A stretch of DNA of 64,000 bases from Telmatospirillum siberiense (GCF_002845745.1 NZ_PIUM01000003.1:62001-126000), one strand, 5' to 3'. Counted from the first letter of the stretch, positions 36,585 through 46,819 are shown. The notes: a model not told the origin generated them from the sequence alone. A program made the numbers and translations.

Positions 36585-36600
36585 GCGAACATTTGTTCGC
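36585..36600. promoter_or_regulatory. Candidate IclR operator, copy 2 (perfect palindrome)
   Basis: GCGAACA-TT-TGTTCGC is a perfect 7-bp inverted repeat with a 2-bp centre. It is preceded by TGATCGGAAT exactly as copy 1 is, 252 bp away. It lies about 180 bp upstream of ppiD and may serve DNA looping over the iclR promoter, or bring a second promoter under IclR control. Confidence 0.6.
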
Positions 36601-36780
36601 TTAAATAAGCTTAGTCCACTCCGGGAAATTGTCAAGGTCGCCCCCTTTTGCGCGGGGCTCCGGAAGGACGCGGTGAAGACCCAGTGCGCTCCTGTTTCCT
36701 TTTCAGCGTTGCCCAGCCCCGACACCCCTTCTATGATGCGCCTCCCGTCTGTTCCTATCCCGTTTTCAAGTAGAGACCCG

Positions 36781-38661
36781 ATGCTCGATTCGTTCCGCAA
36801 AGCTTCGCAATCCTGGTTCATCAAGATTCTCTTCGCCTTGCTGATCTTAAGTTTCGGCATCTGGGGTATCGGCGACGTGGTGCGCGAACGCGCCGATCAG
36901 CAGCCGGCGATCACCGTCGGCAAACAAACCATTCCCGCCGCCGAAGTGGCCGAGGAGTTCCGCCGCGACACCGAGCGGCTCTCCTCTGTCTTCGGCGGCA
37001 AATTGACGTCCGAGCAGGCGCGGCAGTTCGGCCTCTTGCAGCGGACCGTCGAACAGATCGTCAACCGCACGCTCGTCGACCAGGCGGCCGCCAACCTCGG
37101 CCTCGGCGTCGACGAAAACACACTGCGGCGCATCATCGCCGAAATTCCGGCGTTCCAGAACGAACTGCATGTCTTCGACAAAAACGTCTACCAGCGCGCC
37201 CTGGTCCGCGCCGGCCTGACCGAACGGCAGTTCATCGCCATGGAAAAGGGCGACATCGCCCGTGAACAGATCGGCCAAATGGTGGCGAGCGGCCTGAAGG
37301 CGCCCAGCCTGATGGCCGATCCGCTCTACCGCTACCGCCAGGAAAGCCGCGTCGCTGAAATTATTACCATCCCCGCCGACAAGATGCCGGCGCCGGCGAA
37401 GCCCGACGACGCGACCTTGGGCCAGTATCACCAAAGCCACTCGGCCCTGTTCATGTCCCCCGAACTGCGCGGCATCACCGCCCTGGTCGTCCGGACCGCC
37501 GATGTGGCCGGCGATATCAAGTTCTCCGATGCCGACATCGAGAAGTCCTACCAGATCCGTCAGGCCGAGTTCCAGACCCCGGAAACCAGGAACATCCAGC
37601 AGGTCCTGTTCGAAAATGCGGAAAAAGCCAAAGCCTTCGCGGCCTCGGTCAAGCAGGGACAGGATTTCACCGCCGCCGCCAAGGCGGCGGGCGTGGAGGT
37701 GTCCGATCTTGGTTGGGTCGACCGCAAGAACCTGCCTCTGCCGACCCTTGCCGATGCCGCTTTCGGCACCCCCGGCCCTGGCGTCGCCGGCCCCGTCGAA
37801 TCGCCCCTCGGCTGGCATGTATTGCGAATCACCCAGGTGGTGGCGGGCAAGTCCCGTCCGCTTGCCGATGTGAAGAGCCAGATCGTCCAGGACCTGGTGA
37901 AGGATGAGGCAACCAACCGTCTCTATGCCCTTTCGACCAAGGTCGAGGATGCCATCGGATCGGGCGCCGGCGTCGAAGAGGCGGCGAACACCCTCAATTT
38001 GAAGCCGATCAAGGCCACGGCGATCGACGAAAAGGGCAATGGCCCCGACGGCAAGCCGGCCCCCGGCGTTCCGTTGATTCCCGGATTCCTCGCCAAGGTT
38101 TTCCAGACCGCCCAAGGCACGACCACCGAAGTCACCCAGCTCGACGACGGCAGCGGTTATTTCGTCCTGCATGTGGACAATGTCGCCCCCCCCGCCCTGA
38201 AGCCCTTTGATCTGGTGAAGGACCAGGTACTGACGGCCTGGACGCAGGATCAGAGGGAACAGGCGGCCCGCCACCAGGCCGAGGCCGCCGCCGAACGTCT
38301 GAAAAATGGCGAATCCCTGGCCGCGGTGGCTGGCTCCTTCAAAGTGGAGACCACCAAGCCCTTCCTTCGCGCCAGCGAGGAGAAGCAAAGCGTGCCGCCG
38401 CTGCTGGCCGCCGAAATGTTCAAGCAGCAGAAGACCGGCGGGGTCAGCGTGGTGACGACGCAAGGCGGCACCCTGGTCGCCCGCCTGACGCAGATCATCG
38501 CCGCCGATCCGAAAGCCCAACCCGACCAATTCAGCAAGGCCCGCGATCAATTGAGCCAGACCCTGGCTAACGACGTCATGCAGCAATATCTGACGGCTTT
38601 GCGTGCGGATATCGGCGTGCATGTCAACAATGGAGCCATTGAGGCACAGTTCCAGAAATGA
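36781..38661 (+). CDS. ppiD: Peptidyl-prolyl cis-trans isomerase, PpiD/SurA-N type
   Basis: 626-aa inner-membrane-anchored periplasmic folding factor, starting at the ATG at 36781 (MLDSFRKASQSWFIKILFAL); upstream in-frame sequence is intergenic. One N-terminal transmembrane helix (about residues 13-31, FIKILFALLILSFGIWGI) anchors a large periplasmic region: a SurA-like N-domain (about 40-200) and a central parvulin domain (about 265-360, with RNIQQVLFE, DLGWVDRKNLPLPTLADAAFG and PLGWHVLRI). The C-terminal part is a PpiD-like helical region. It overlaps trpE by four bases (ATGA), an arrangement common in alphaproteobacteria, where folding and tryptophan genes share a transcript without obvious functional link. 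Confidence 0.93.
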   Translation: MLDSFRKASQSWFIKILFALLILSFGIWGIGDVVRERADQQPAITVGKQTIPAAEVAEEFRRDTERLSSVFGGKLTSEQARQFGLLQRTVEQIVNRTLVDQAAANLGLGVDENTLRRIIAEIPAFQNELHVFDKNVYQRALVRAGLTERQFIAMEKGDIAREQIGQMVASGLKAPSLMADPLYRYRQESRVAEIITIPADKMPAPAKPDDATLGQYHQSHSALFMSPELRGITALVVRTADVAGDIKFSDADIEKSYQIRQAEFQTPETRNIQQVLFENAEKAKAFAASVKQGQDFTAAAKAAGVEVSDLGWVDRKNLPLPTLADAAFGTPGPGVAGPVESPLGWHVLRITQVVAGKSRPLADVKSQIVQDLVKDEATNRLYALSTKVEDAIGSGAGVEEAANTLNLKPIKATAIDEKGNGPDGKPAPGVPLIPGFLAKVFQTAQGTTTEVTQLDDGSGYFVLHVDNVAPPALKPFDLVKDQVLTAWTQDQREQAARHQAEAAAERLKNGESLAAVAGSFKVETTKPFLRASEEKQSVPPLLAAEMFKQQKTGGVSVVTTQGGTLVARLTQIIAADPKAQPDQFSKARDQLSQTLANDVMQQYLTALRADIGVHVNNGAIEAQFQK

Positions 38662-40181
38662 AGACGCCCGTCGCATTCGAGACGTTTCAGGCCGATTATG
38701 ACGCCGGCCGGCCCCAGGTGATCTGGACCAAGCTGGTCGCCGACCTGGAAACCCCGGTTTCGGCCATGCTGAAACTGGCGGATGGCCGCCCCAACAGCTT
38801 CCTGCTGGAATCGGTGGCCGGCGGCACGCAGCGCGAACGTTATTCGATTCTCGGGCTGAAACCCGACCTGATCTGGCGTTGCCACGGCGACAAGGCCGAG
38901 ATCAACCGGCAGGCCCGCTTCGACGATCAGGACTTCCAACCCTGTCCGATCGGCGCCGCCAAGGGGGCACTGGCGTCCTTGCGCGCCGTCGTCGCCGAAT
39001 CTCGGATCGATCTCCCCGACCACCTGCCGCCGATGGCCGCCGGATTGGTCGGTTACATGGGCTATGACATGGTCCGCTTGGCCGAGCGCCTGCCGGATGG
39101 CAATCCGGACGGCATCGGCATCCCCGACGGCATCTTCTTGCGTCCAACCGTGATGGCCATTTTCGACAATGTCGACGATTCGGTCACCGTCGTCACTCCG
39201 GTTCGGCCCCAACCCGGCGTCAATGCCCGCAGTGCCTATGGCCAAGCCTGCGAGCGCCTCGCCGACACCGCCGCCGACCTCGAACGTTCCCTGCCCTATG
39301 GCAGGGACGCCCTGGTCGATCAGGAAGCCCAGCCGGACGCCACGGCCAACATGACGGCCGAGGACTATTGCCGGATGGTCGACAAGGCCAAGGAATACAT
39401 CCTGGCCGGCGACATCTTCCAGGTGGTGCTGTCCCAACGCCTGAGCGTGCCGTTCCGCCTACCGCCCTTTTCGCTTTATCGGGCGCTGCGCAGGACCAAC
39501 CCCAGCCCGTTCCTGTTCTTCCTCGATTTCGGTGGATTTTCCCTGGTCGGATCCAGTCCCGAAATCCTGGTCCGCCTGCGCGACGGCATGGTGACCATCC
39601 GGCCGATCGCCGGAACGCGCAAGCGCGGTGCCGATACTGCCGAGGATCAGTCCCTCGCCGCCGATCTGCTGGCAGACCCCAAGGAGCTGGCCGAACATCT
39701 GATGCTGCTTGACCTGGGCCGTAACGACGTCGGCCGGGTCGCCGAGATCGGCACGGTGAAGGTCACCGAGAAGATGCGGATCGAACTCTATTCCCACGTC
39801 ATGCATATCGTTTCGAACGTGGAGGGCAAGCTTGCCGCCGACCACGACGCCATGGACGCCTTGTTCGCCGGTTTTCCCGCCGGAACCGTCTCGGGCGCGC
39901 CGAAGGTCCGGGCGATGGAAATCATCGATGAACTGGAACCCGACCGGCGCAGCTTCTACGCCGGCTGCATCGGCTATTTCGCCGCCAACGGCACCATGGA
40001 CAGTTGTATCGCGCTCAGAACCGCCCTGGTCAAGGATGGGACCATGATCGTCCAGGCCGGTGCCGGCATCGTCGCCGATTCGGTACCCCAGTCCGAACAT
40101 CAGGAATGCTGGAACAAAGCCCGCGCCCTGCTCCGCGCCGCCGAGGAGGCGGTTCGTTTCTCAAGCAGGCAGGGCGCTTGA
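38658..40181 (+). CDS. trpE: Anthranilate synthase component I
   Basis: 507-aa chorismate-using enzyme that makes anthranilate with the glutaminase TrpG. The N-terminal LLES motif (in NSFLLESVAGG) corresponds to the tryptophan feedback-binding site, so allosteric inhibition is expected. The chorismate-binding domain shows the conserved GDIFQVVLSQR, NPSPFLFFLDFGG, SSPEILVRL, the PIAGTRKRG loop, LDLGRNDVGRV and the closing GAGIVADSVP. The ATG overlaps the ppiD stop (ATGA). The partner gene trpG is about 6 kb downstream, beyond five genes on the opposite strand, so the trp genes are split here. No leader-peptide attenuator is visible because the start is inside ppiD. Confidence 0.97.
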   Translation: MKTPVAFETFQADYDAGRPQVIWTKLVADLETPVSAMLKLADGRPNSFLLESVAGGTQRERYSILGLKPDLIWRCHGDKAEINRQARFDDQDFQPCPIGAAKGALASLRAVVAESRIDLPDHLPPMAAGLVGYMGYDMVRLAERLPDGNPDGIGIPDGIFLRPTVMAIFDNVDDSVTVVTPVRPQPGVNARSAYGQACERLADTAADLERSLPYGRDALVDQEAQPDATANMTAEDYCRMVDKAKEYILAGDIFQVVLSQRLSVPFRLPPFSLYRALRRTNPSPFLFFLDFGGFSLVGSSPEILVRLRDGMVTIRPIAGTRKRGADTAEDQSLAADLLADPKELAEHLMLLDLGRNDVGRVAEIGTVKVTEKMRIELYSHVMHIVSNVEGKLAADHDAMDALFAGFPAGTVSGAPKVRAMEIIDELEPDRRSFYAGCIGYFAANGTMDSCIALRTALVKDGTMIVQAGAGIVADSVPQSEHQECWNKARALLRAAEEAVRFSSRQGA

Positions 40182-40194
40182 GGCAGAGGCCTCA
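40179..40194. terminator. Hairpin across the convergent trpE and copZ ends
   Basis: TGAGGC-AGAG-GCCTCA, a 6-bp perfect stem with a 4-nt loop, spans the trpE stop (40179-40181) and the copZ stop. It lacks a T tract, so it may be a weak bidirectional 3'-end structure. It echoes the palindrome over the convergent stops at 3649-3672. Confidence 0.4.
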
Positions 40195-40395
40195 GGCAAG
40201 ACCTTCGTAATCGAAACCGGCATCGTCGACAGCCTTGGCCACGACGCCATCGTCGGCCACGCCTTCGACACTGACTTTTCCGGCAGCCAGATCGACGCTG
40301 ACCTGCGCCGACGGCGCTACCGTCTTGATCGCCTGCTCCACGGAACGGGCACAGCCGCCGCAGGTCATGCCGGATACTTTGTACGTCTTGACCAT
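40192..40395 (-). CDS. copZ: Copper chaperone (heavy-metal-associated domain protein)
   Basis: 67-aa single-domain HMA protein of the CopZ/Atx1 type, binding Cu(I) and delivering it to the P-type ATPase. The metal site is GMTCGGC with C12 and C15. The beta-alpha-beta-beta-alpha-beta pattern fills the whole chain and ends FDYEGLA. It is co-directional with copA, with a YibQ-type gene between them, so a joint copper-handling role is likely. The ATG at 40395 follows GGAGAGAGTGAT. Zinc or mercury binding cannot be excluded from sequence, but copA next to it supports copper. Confidence 0.92.
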   Translation of the reverse strand: MVKTYKVSGMTCGGCARSVEQAIKTVAPSAQVSVDLAAGKVSVEGVADDGVVAKAVDDAGFDYEGLA

Positions 40396-40419
40396 ATCAC
40401 TCTCTCCATGCGCCGGACG

Positions 40420-41577
40420 TCAGCGCGTCCGGCGGGGTTCGGCGGACGGAACCTCCGCCCGGGTTTCACGGCCGGCCGCAACCGGCATTCGACGCTCCCT
40501 CACCACCTCGCTCACCGGCACCAGCACCAACCCCTTCGCACGCAGGGTCGGCAGCCAAGCCGCCAAGGCCTGGATGGTGCCGTCGCGTGGATGACCTATC
40601 GCGATGGCGTTGCCCTTCTTACGGGCCAAATCTTCCAGCTTCGCCAACTGGGCGTCAATCGCGCCGACATCTCCGGCATTGTCGAGAAAGACATTGCGCG
40701 CCGCCGTCGGCACGCCCAACTGCTGGGCCAGCGTCAACCCGACGCTGTGATCGGTGGTCAGACTGTCGATGAACAACAGGCCGCGACGCTGCAATTCCTC
40801 CATCACCACCTGCATGCCGGGCGCGAAGGCGGTAAATTTGCTGCCCATATGATTATTGATGCCGACATAGCCGGTAAAGCGGTCAAGGTCCTCCTCGACC
40901 CGCCTCTTCAATTCCTCGGGCGACAGATTGACGGACAATGCGCCGGGCCCGGCGTCGATTCCCTCCGCCAACGGCTCCATCGGCACATGCATCATCAATT
41001 CATGGCCGTGCGCGCGGGCCTCCCCCGTTTGCCGAGGCAATTCCTGGGCATAGGACATGAAGGAGATGGTCAGCGGCCCCGGCAACTGCATGACCTTCTC
41101 GGATCGTCTCTTGTCCAAGCCCATGTCGTCGATGATCACGGCGATCATCGGCCGTCCGCCGGTACCGACCGCTGGTACCGCGTATTTCAGCCAATCGGGA
41201 TTCTCTCGGGCCGGAAGGCGAGACGGAGCCACCGAAGCCGGCGGCAGGGTGGCAACCTGCCCCTCGGGCAGGGCGGGGCCGAAGGGCTCATCTTCGACGA
41301 CGGTATGGGGACTGGTTTCGGTAGGCTGGGGATCCGCCGTCGCCGCTTCGCCCTCCCCCTTGTCCACGGCCTCGCGGGCTGCCTCCGGAGCGGATGGCCC
41401 CGAGGGCAGGCGGCCGGCCGAAAAGCCGAGACCCAAGCCCAGACAGAAAATCAAAGCAAAGCCGATGGCTATCCTGCGACGGAAAAGCCATTCGACGACC
41501 AACGGGACGAAGGCTCCTTGACCTTGGGCTTCTTTCCAGGCGCGCAGCCTATCCGCGAAGCCGCCGAACCGATCCAA
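40420..41577 (-). CDS. Divergent polysaccharide deacetylase family protein (YibQ-like)
   Basis: About 385-aa protein of the DUF610/YibQ divergent deacetylase group. I choose the TTG at 41577, which has an AAGGAG site ten bases upstream; the open frame runs on to 41676 inside copA without homology. A transmembrane helix (about residues 37-52, FALIFCLGLGLGFSAG) anchors a Pro/Ala-rich linker and a C-terminal NodB-like fold starting MIAVIIDDMGLDKRRS, then HGHELMMHVPMEPL and a late AIGHPRDGTIQAL. Canonical deacetylase metal residues are only partly kept, as is usual for this group, and the function is not established. It lies between copZ and copA, with no obvious link to copper; alternatives are cell-envelope roles. 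Confidence 0.85.
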   Translation of the reverse strand: MDRFGGFADRLRAWKEAQGQGAFVPLVVEWLFRRRIAIGFALIFCLGLGLGFSAGRLPSGPSAPEAAREAVDKGEGEAATADPQPTETSPHTVVEDEPFGPALPEGQVATLPPASVAPSRLPARENPDWLKYAVPAVGTGGRPMIAVIIDDMGLDKRRSEKVMQLPGPLTISFMSYAQELPRQTGEARAHGHELMMHVPMEPLAEGIDAGPGALSVNLSPEELKRRVEEDLDRFTGYVGINNHMGSKFTAFAPGMQVVMEELQRRGLLFIDSLTTDHSVGLTLAQQLGVPTAARNVFLDNAGDVGAIDAQLAKLEDLARKKGNAIAIGHPRDGTIQALAAWLPTLRAKGLVLVPVSEVVRERRMPVAAGRETRAEVPSAEPRRTR

Positions 41578-41605
41578 TCTTAAAATACTCCTTCTTCGAC
41601 CGGGC

Positions 41606-43840
41606 TCACGGCCGCCAACGGCGCAGCAGCAAACTGTTCGACACCACGCTGACGCTGGAAAAAGCCATGGCCCCACCGGCCAGCGCCGGACTCAACAATC
41701 CAAACGCCGCCAAAGGAATGGCCACGACATTGTAGACGAAGGCCCAGAACAGATTTTGCCGGATCTTATTGTAGGTGGCCCGCGAGATGGACAGCGCCGC
41801 CGGCAAAAGCGCCGGATCTCCGCGCATCAGGGTGATGCCGGCACTATGCATGGCGATGTCCGTGCCGGTTCCCATGGCGATGCCGATATCGGCCGCCGCC
41901 AGTGCCGGGGCGTCATTGACACCGTCGCCGACCATCGCCACTACCTTGCCGTCGGCACGCAACCGCTGAATCTGGGAAACCTTGTCCTCGGGCATCAATT
42001 CGGCGTGGATCTCATCGAGCCCCAAGGCCTCGCCCACCCCTTCCGCCGTACGACGATTGTCGCCGGTCAGCATGACCGTTCTGACACCCAGCGCCCGCAG
42101 TCTCTTCACGGCGCCAGCCGCCGACGGCCGAACCCTGTCGGCGACGGCGATCAGGCCGAGAACCCTTTCCTGGTCGGCAAGCCACATCACCGTCCGGCCG
42201 GATATTTCGAGGTCGACCGCCCGCTCCTCCAGACCTTGCAGGTCCAACTCGGACTGACGCATCAGCCTTTGACTGCCGACCAACAGCGAACGGTCGGCGA
42301 CCTCCGCTTGCAGGCCGCGCCCCGGCAGGGCGCGAAAGCTGCCCAGAGGAAGCAGCGCAATACCCTCGGCCTCGGCGGCCTCCAGAACGGCGCGGGCCAG
42401 GGGATGTTCGCTACCCTGCTGGGCGGAAGCCGCCAAGGTGAGCAGACGCGTCCTATCGCCATCGACGGCGACGATGTCGCTGACCGAGGGGCGCCCCTCG
42501 GTCAGCGTACCGGTCTTGTCGAAAACGATGGCGGTGACATCGTGGGCTCGCTCCAGCGCCTCGGCATCCTTGATCAGAATGCCCGCCTTCGCCGCGACAC
42601 CGGTTCCCACCATGATCGCCGTGGGCGTCGCCAGCCCCAGGGCGCAGGGACAGGCGATGACGAGAACGGAGATGGCCGCGACGATGGCCGCCTGCTGATC
42701 CCCGCCGCCGAGATAACTCCAGCCGGCGAAAGTCAGCGCCGCCAGGGCGATCACCACGGGCACGAAGATCGCGGCGATGCGATCGACCAGACGCTGGACC
42801 GGCGCCTTGCTGGCCTGTGCCCCTTCGACCAGACGGATGATGCGGGCCACGGTGGATTCGGCCCCCACCGCCGTCGCCTTGACGCGCAGCAGACCTTCGC
42901 CGTTGATCGCGCCCGCCACGATTTCGTCGCCCCGCCCCTTGTCCACCGGCAGACTCTCGCCGGTCAGCAGGGACTCGTCCATTTGGCTGTCGCCTTCGGT
43001 TACCACGCCATCCACCGGGGCGCGCTCTCCCGCCCGCAGCACGACGATCTCGCCGGAGCGCACGTCTTCCGCCGCGATCTTGACCAGCCGGCCGTCCCGT
43101 TCCACCGTCGCCCATTCCGGACGCAAGGCCATCAGTCCGCGGATGGCCGCGGCGGCGCTGCGTTTGGCACGGCTCTCCAGCCACTTGCCGAGCAGCACCA
43201 GCGTCACGACCACCGTCGAGGCTTCAAAATAGAGGGGCGGCCCCATATGTCCGCCGTCATTGCCGCCGACGATCACCTGCGATGCCGACAATCCGAACGC
43301 CGCCGAGGTTCCCAGGGCCACCAGAAGGTCCATGTTGCCGGTGCCGTTGCGCAATGCCTTCCAGGCGCCGACATAGAAGCGCGCACCGATGACGAACTGG
43401 ACCGGAATGGCCAGGGCCAATTGCAGAAGAGGCGGCAGCATGGCGTGGCCGCCCGCCAGATCGAAAACCATTTGCCCGACCAGCGGCAGGGTGAACAGGG
43501 CGGACAGGCAGACCAGCGCCAGATCGCGACGCGCCCGAACCGCCGCCCTCTCGTCATCGGCGGCGGGGCTGTCCTCGGAGGTGACGACGTGAGCGCCGTA
43601 TCCGGCCTTCTCCACCGCCGCCACCAGCTGCGGCGCTCCGGTTTCCCCCTCGCCGAGACTGACCCGCGCCTTTTCGGTGGCCAGATTGACCTCGGCCTTC
43701 AACACGCCGGGCAAACGGGTCAGAACCTTTTCGACGCGGGCGGTACAGGAGGCGCAGGTCATTCCGGTGATCGACAGATCAACGATGGCTGCCGGTGACG
43801 GCTGAACGCCGCCCGCCGGAAGAGGGGATATTTCATTCAT
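41606..43840 (-). CDS. copA: Cu(I)-exporting P1B-type ATPase
   Basis: 744-aa copper efflux pump of the inner membrane, starting at the ATG at 43840 ([14 protein letters not shown]). One N-terminal HMA domain carries GMTCASC (C29 and C32). Eight membrane helices are expected, and the transport motif CPC is present in [19 protein letters not shown]. The catalytic domain has [11 protein letters not shown] (phosphorylated Asp), SEHPLARAV, and [18 protein letters not shown]. The closing [10 protein letters not shown] is typical. The first 35 codons of the longer frame are not conserved. It forms a copper block with copZ; a CueR-type regulator is not visible nearby. Confidence 0.96.
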   Translation of the reverse strand: MNEISPLPAGGVQPSPAAIVDLSITGMTCASCTARVEKVLTRLPGVLKAEVNLATEKARVSLGEGETGAPQLVAAVEKAGYGAHVVTSEDSPAADDERAAVRARRDLALVCLSALFTLPLVGQMVFDLAGGHAMLPPLLQLALAIPVQFVIGARFYVGAWKALRNGTGNMDLLVALGTSAAFGLSASQVIVGGNDGGHMGPPLYFEASTVVVTLVLLGKWLESRAKRSAAAAIRGLMALRPEWATVERDGRLVKIAAEDVRSGEIVVLRAGERAPVDGVVTEGDSQMDESLLTGESLPVDKGRGDEIVAGAINGEGLLRVKATAVGAESTVARIIRLVEGAQASKAPVQRLVDRIAAIFVPVVIALAALTFAGWSYLGGGDQQAAIVAAISVLVIACPCALGLATPTAIMVGTGVAAKAGILIKDAEALERAHDVTAIVFDKTGTLTEGRPSVSDIVAVDGDRTRLLTLAASAQQGSEHPLARAVLEAAEAEGIALLPLGSFRALPGRGLQAEVADRSLLVGSQRLMRQSELDLQGLEERAVDLEISGRTVMWLADQERVLGLIAVADRVRPSAAGAVKRLRALGVRTVMLTGDNRRTAEGVGEALGLDEIHAELMPEDKVSQIQRLRADGKVVAMVGDGVNDAPALAAADIGIAMGTGTDIAMHSAGITLMRGDPALLPAALSISRATYNKIRQNLFWAFVYNVVAIPLAAFGLLSPALAGGAMAFSSVSVVSNSLLLRRWRP

Positions 43841-43974
43841 GGTCTTAATGTGTGGTGCCCTCACCTCCGCCGTCAAGCGTCGGTGGCACCGGTCAGCCGA
43901 AGATGTTCCCATCGGCGGTTGTCGAAATCGCGAAAAACCGCTCATCAGGCCCCGTGACGGTTATTCCTCCCCAG

Positions 43975-44529
43975 TCATTCGATCTTGATATGAAACGCTC
44001 CCCAGACCAGACCGGCATCATCCTCCTTGCCCTCTCCGGCCTGCAAGGCGGGCGGAAACACCAACCAGGCGGGCCCCCTGCCCCCGATGTCAAGCGGACG
44101 GCCATCCACTTCGATAGCCAGAATCACCTTGTCATTTTCGCTGAAAGCCCAGGGAAACTCGGCGAAATAACCATCGAGCGCCTGGACGGAGATTTTATGT
44201 CCCCGCGCCCCCGCCGCCCGCAAAACGGCGGACAGGCGCGGCCCGCGAAAGGTGACGGGCTTTGACCAATTCGGATAGGAAAGCACGATCGTCCGCATGC
44301 CCAGGCGGGCCAGATCCCGCCCCGAGAACGCATGCGCCTTGTCGAAGGCAACCCCATAATGGGCGAAGAAGCCATCGGTGAAGGCGTCGAATGGCGGGCG
44401 ATTGACCTTGTCGACCAGCCCCGTCACCGTCACCACGGCGCCATCGGCGGCCCTGCCCGCCGTCGGAACGGCGAGCAGGGCGACGATCAACGCAAACGCC
44501 AAGCGGGTCCAGAACCCAAGGACGGCCAT
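43975..44529 (-). CDS. Periplasmic molybdopterin-binding-domain-like protein
   Basis: 184-aa exported protein with a signal peptide (about residues 1-27, ALIVALLAVPTAGRA then AD). The mature part resembles the small sulfite-oxidase-type molybdopterin-binding domain found in bacterial periplasmic proteins: VTVTGLVDKVN, PNWSKPVTFRGPRLSAVLRAAG, DGYFAEFPWAFSENDKVILA, and the closing RGPAWLVFP. I see no clear molybdenum-ligating Cys, so enzymatic activity is doubtful. The ATG at 44529 is chosen for its AGGGGA site and the clean signal peptide; ATGs at 44562 and 44559 overlap the dctA stop. It is transcribed after dctA. Its function is unknown; histidine-kinase sensing partners of this type exist elsewhere. 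Confidence 0.8.
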   Translation of the reverse strand: MAVLGFWTRLAFALIVALLAVPTAGRAADGAVVTVTGLVDKVNRPPFDAFTDGFFAHYGVAFDKAHAFSGRDLARLGMRTIVLSYPNWSKPVTFRGPRLSAVLRAAGARGHKISVQALDGYFAEFPWAFSENDKVILAIEVDGRPLDIGGRGPAWLVFPPALQAGEGKEDDAGLVWGAFHIKIE

Positions 44530-44558
44530 TTTGTCCCCTGGACCTTTCCGGCTCGACA

Positions 44559-45842
44559 TCATGCCGCGGTCGTGCCGGGATTGGCCTGGTAACCGTTGGC
44601 CAACTCGCGCTTCAGCGTTTCGGCGTTCAGTTCCTTTTCCCACTTCGAAACGACGATCGCCGCCACGCCGTTGCCGACGAAATTAGTGAGCGCCCGGGCT
44701 TCCGACATGAAACGGTCGATGCCGAGGATCAGGGCCAGGCCGGCCACGGGAATGGACGGCACCACGGCTAAGGTGGCGGCCAGGGTAATGAAGCCAGCCC
44801 CAGTGACGCCCGATGCCCCCTTCGAGGTCAGCATCGCGACGCCCAGGATGGTCAATTGCTGACCAAGAGTAAGCTCGATATCAAGGGCCTGGGCGACGAA
44901 CAGCGAGGCCATCGTCAGATAAATGTTGGTGCCATCCAGATTGAAGGAATATCCCGATGGCACGACCAGTCCGACCACCGACTTGGAACAGCCCAGTTGT
45001 TCGAGCTTGCGCATCAGCGGAACCAGAGCGGATTCCGACGAGGAGGTGCCGAGCACGGTCAGCAGTTCCTCCTTGATATAGGCGATGAACTTCAGGATGG
45101 AGAAGCCGGTATAGGCCGCAATGGTGCCAAGCACGATCAGAACGAAGAGCAGGCAGGTCAGATAGAAGCTGCCCATCAGGGCCGCCAGCGGCATCAGAGC
45201 CTTGATGCCATACTTCCCGATGGTGAAGGCCATCGCCCCACCCGCGCCAATTGGCGCCAGCTTCATGATGGTGTTCATCATGGCGAAGAAGATATGCGAG
45301 CACTCCTCGATGAAGGCATGCACGCCCTTGCCGGCCTTGCCCATGTGGGTCATCGCGTAGCCGAACAGGATGGCGATCAACAGCACTTGCAACAGATCGC
45401 CGCCGCCGGTGAAGGCATCGACCATGGTTTTCGGAATGATATGCAAGATGAAGTCGACGGAGCTCTGCTCCTGCGCCAGCTTGGCGTAATTGCTCACCGC
45501 CTTGGCGTCCAGCGTCGCCGGATTGACGTGGAAGCCGTCACCGGGACGAAGCACGTTCATGATGACGAGGCCGATGCACAGCGCAAAGGTCGAGACGACC
45601 TCGAAATAGAGAAGCGCCTTTCCGCCGACCCGGCCCACCTTCTTCATGTCACCGGCACCGGCGATACCCAGTACCACGGTGCAGAAGATCACCGGCGCGA
45701 TCAGCATCTTCACCAAACCGATGAAACCATCACCCAGGGGTTTCAGACTGACCGCGAAATCAGGAACGACAAAACCCAGGGTGGCGCCGATGAAAATGGC
45801 GATCAACACCCAGAAATAAAGGTGGCCGGTAATACGCTTCAT
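44559..45842 (-). CDS. dctA: C4-dicarboxylate:cation symporter (DAACS family)
   Basis: 427-aa inner-membrane importer for succinate, fumarate and malate, with the glutamate-transporter fold. The conserved [18 protein letters not shown] (serine-rich loop), [23 protein letters not shown] and [17 protein letters not shown] (re-entrant substrate region) are all present. It begins [20 protein letters not shown], with an AAGGAAC site upstream. DctA usually responds to DctBD and sigma-54, but I see no -24/-12 element in the 380 bp upstream, and no dctBD genes in the window. It is followed by the Mo-domain-like gene with overlapping start and stop. Confidence 0.95.
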   Translation of the reverse strand: MKRITGHLYFWVLIAIFIGATLGFVVPDFAVSLKPLGDGFIGLVKMLIAPVIFCTVVLGIAGAGDMKKVGRVGGKALLYFEVVSTFALCIGLVIMNVLRPGDGFHVNPATLDAKAVSNYAKLAQEQSSVDFILHIIPKTMVDAFTGGGDLLQVLLIAILFGYAMTHMGKAGKGVHAFIEECSHIFFAMMNTIMKLAPIGAGGAMAFTIGKYGIKALMPLAALMGSFYLTCLLFVLIVLGTIAAYTGFSILKFIAYIKEELLTVLGTSSSESALVPLMRKLEQLGCSKSVVGLVVPSGYSFNLDGTNIYLTMASLFVAQALDIELTLGQQLTILGVAMLTSKGASGVTGAGFITLAATLAVVPSIPVAGLALILGIDRFMSEARALTNFVGNGVAAIVVSKWEKELNAETLKRELANGYQANPGTTAA

Positions 45843-46225
45843 CCCGATGTTCCTTGCTTTTTATGATTAACGATAGTGATCGAAAATTATATGGGGATCA
45901 AAACGGATTTTAAATTGACGTAAAAAGTAGGGTTATTCTGAGGGCGTCGGCTTGGATAGTGACGCCCAAGCATTGGGGCTTCGCCTCGGAAATGGCACTT
46001 TTTCTGGCGGAAGACTAACGACAACGAAAAACGCAATCATCATATCGACGGCCCCACCCGCAAAACTCGCTCAGCGATAAGCCCGACACAGGGAATCCAA
46101 GCTCGCTCCCTCGTGGCCAAAGCCGATCAGGTCCGCCCGGCTTGTCCCGGAACGGCATGAACCGCTGTTGACGCTGGCTACCCTGGGGTAGCATTCTTCC
46201 CGGTCAGCTTTTTACGGATTTCCTT
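45843..46225. other. Divergent intergenic region between dctA and trpG
   Basis: About 380 bp without a gene. The first part (45850-45930) is AT-rich and probably holds the dctA promoter. A short hairpin GCTACCC-TG-GGGTAGC (46177-46192) lies 34 bp upstream of the trpG start, preceded by TTGACG at 46168; it may be a regulator site or leader hairpin for the trpGDC operon. No leader peptide rich in Trp codons is evident. Confidence 0.55.
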
Positions 46226-46819
46226 ATGTTCGTGCTCATCGACAACTACGACAGCTTTACCTACAACCTCTGGCATTATCTGGGGGAACTGGGCGCCGAG
46301 GTTCAGGTGGTGCGCAACGATGCGCGCACCGTGGCCGAGATCATGGCGATGGGCCCCGAGGGCATCGTCATCTCGCCCGGCCCCTGCGATCCGGCTCACG
46401 CCGGAATCTGCCTGGATCTCATCGCCCATTGCGCCGGCAAGCTTCCCCTGCTCGGCGTCTGCCTCGGACATCAGGCGATCGGACAAGCCTTCGGCGGCAA
46501 AGTGATCCGCGCGCCGCAGCCGGTGCATGGCAAGACCAGCGCCATCCATCACCTGGGCAGCGGTCTGTTCAACGGTCTGCCTTCGCCCTTCGAGGCGACG
46601 CGCTACCACTCCCTGTTGGTCGACAGACAAAGCCTTCCCTCCTGTCTGGAGGTTACCGCCTGGACGGAAGATGGCCTGATCATGGCTCTGGCGCATAAGG
46701 AATTGAACATTCACGGCGTGCAATTCCATCCGGAAAGCATCGCCTCGCAACACGGACATCGCATGTTGGAAAACTTCCTCGCCCTGGCGCGGTGCCGCAC
46801 CGGACATGCCGCGCAATGA
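46226..46819 (+). CDS. trpG: Anthranilate synthase glutamine amidotransferase component
   Basis: 197-aa class I glutaminase that supplies ammonia to TrpE. The start [23 protein letters not shown] is typical. The nucleophile elbow is [15 protein letters not shown], the oxyanion region ISPGPCDP and the catalytic HPESI near the end are intact. The protein may also serve p-aminobenzoate synthesis, as in other bacteria with one amidotransferase; a separate pabA is not visible here. The stop overlaps the trpD start (ATGA). It opens the trpGDC-moaC operon, away from trpE. Confidence 0.96.
   Translation: MFVLIDNYDSFTYNLWHYLGELGAEVQVVRNDARTVAEIMAMGPEGIVISPGPCDPAHAGICLDLIAHCAGKLPLLGVCLGHQAIGQAFGGKVIRAPQPVHGKTSAIHHLGSGLFNGLPSPFEATRYHSLLVDRQSLPSCLEVTAWTEDGLIMALAHKELNIHGVQFHPESIASQHGHRMLENFLALARCRTGHAAQ

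Larger units (their letters stand above)
36306..36780. other. Intergenic region between iclR and ppiD
   Basis: About 475 bp with two near-identical regulatory repeats (listed separately). An open frame continuous with ppiD runs from 36550, and another on the minus strand covers 36405-36860, but neither shows protein-like conservation. The divergent promoters of iclR and of ppiD-trpE should be here. I could not assign -35/-10 hexamers. Confidence 0.6.

Noticed and set aside
36847-38676. A 609-codon open frame antisense to ppiD
   Set aside because: Same shadow effect; the ppiD strand has the membrane anchor and parvulin domain, while the antisense product has no recognisable features.
45843-46225. 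Tryptophan attenuator in front of trpG
   Set aside because: Only a short 7-bp hairpin is present; no leader ORF with tandem Trp codons and no terminator/antiterminator pair were found.
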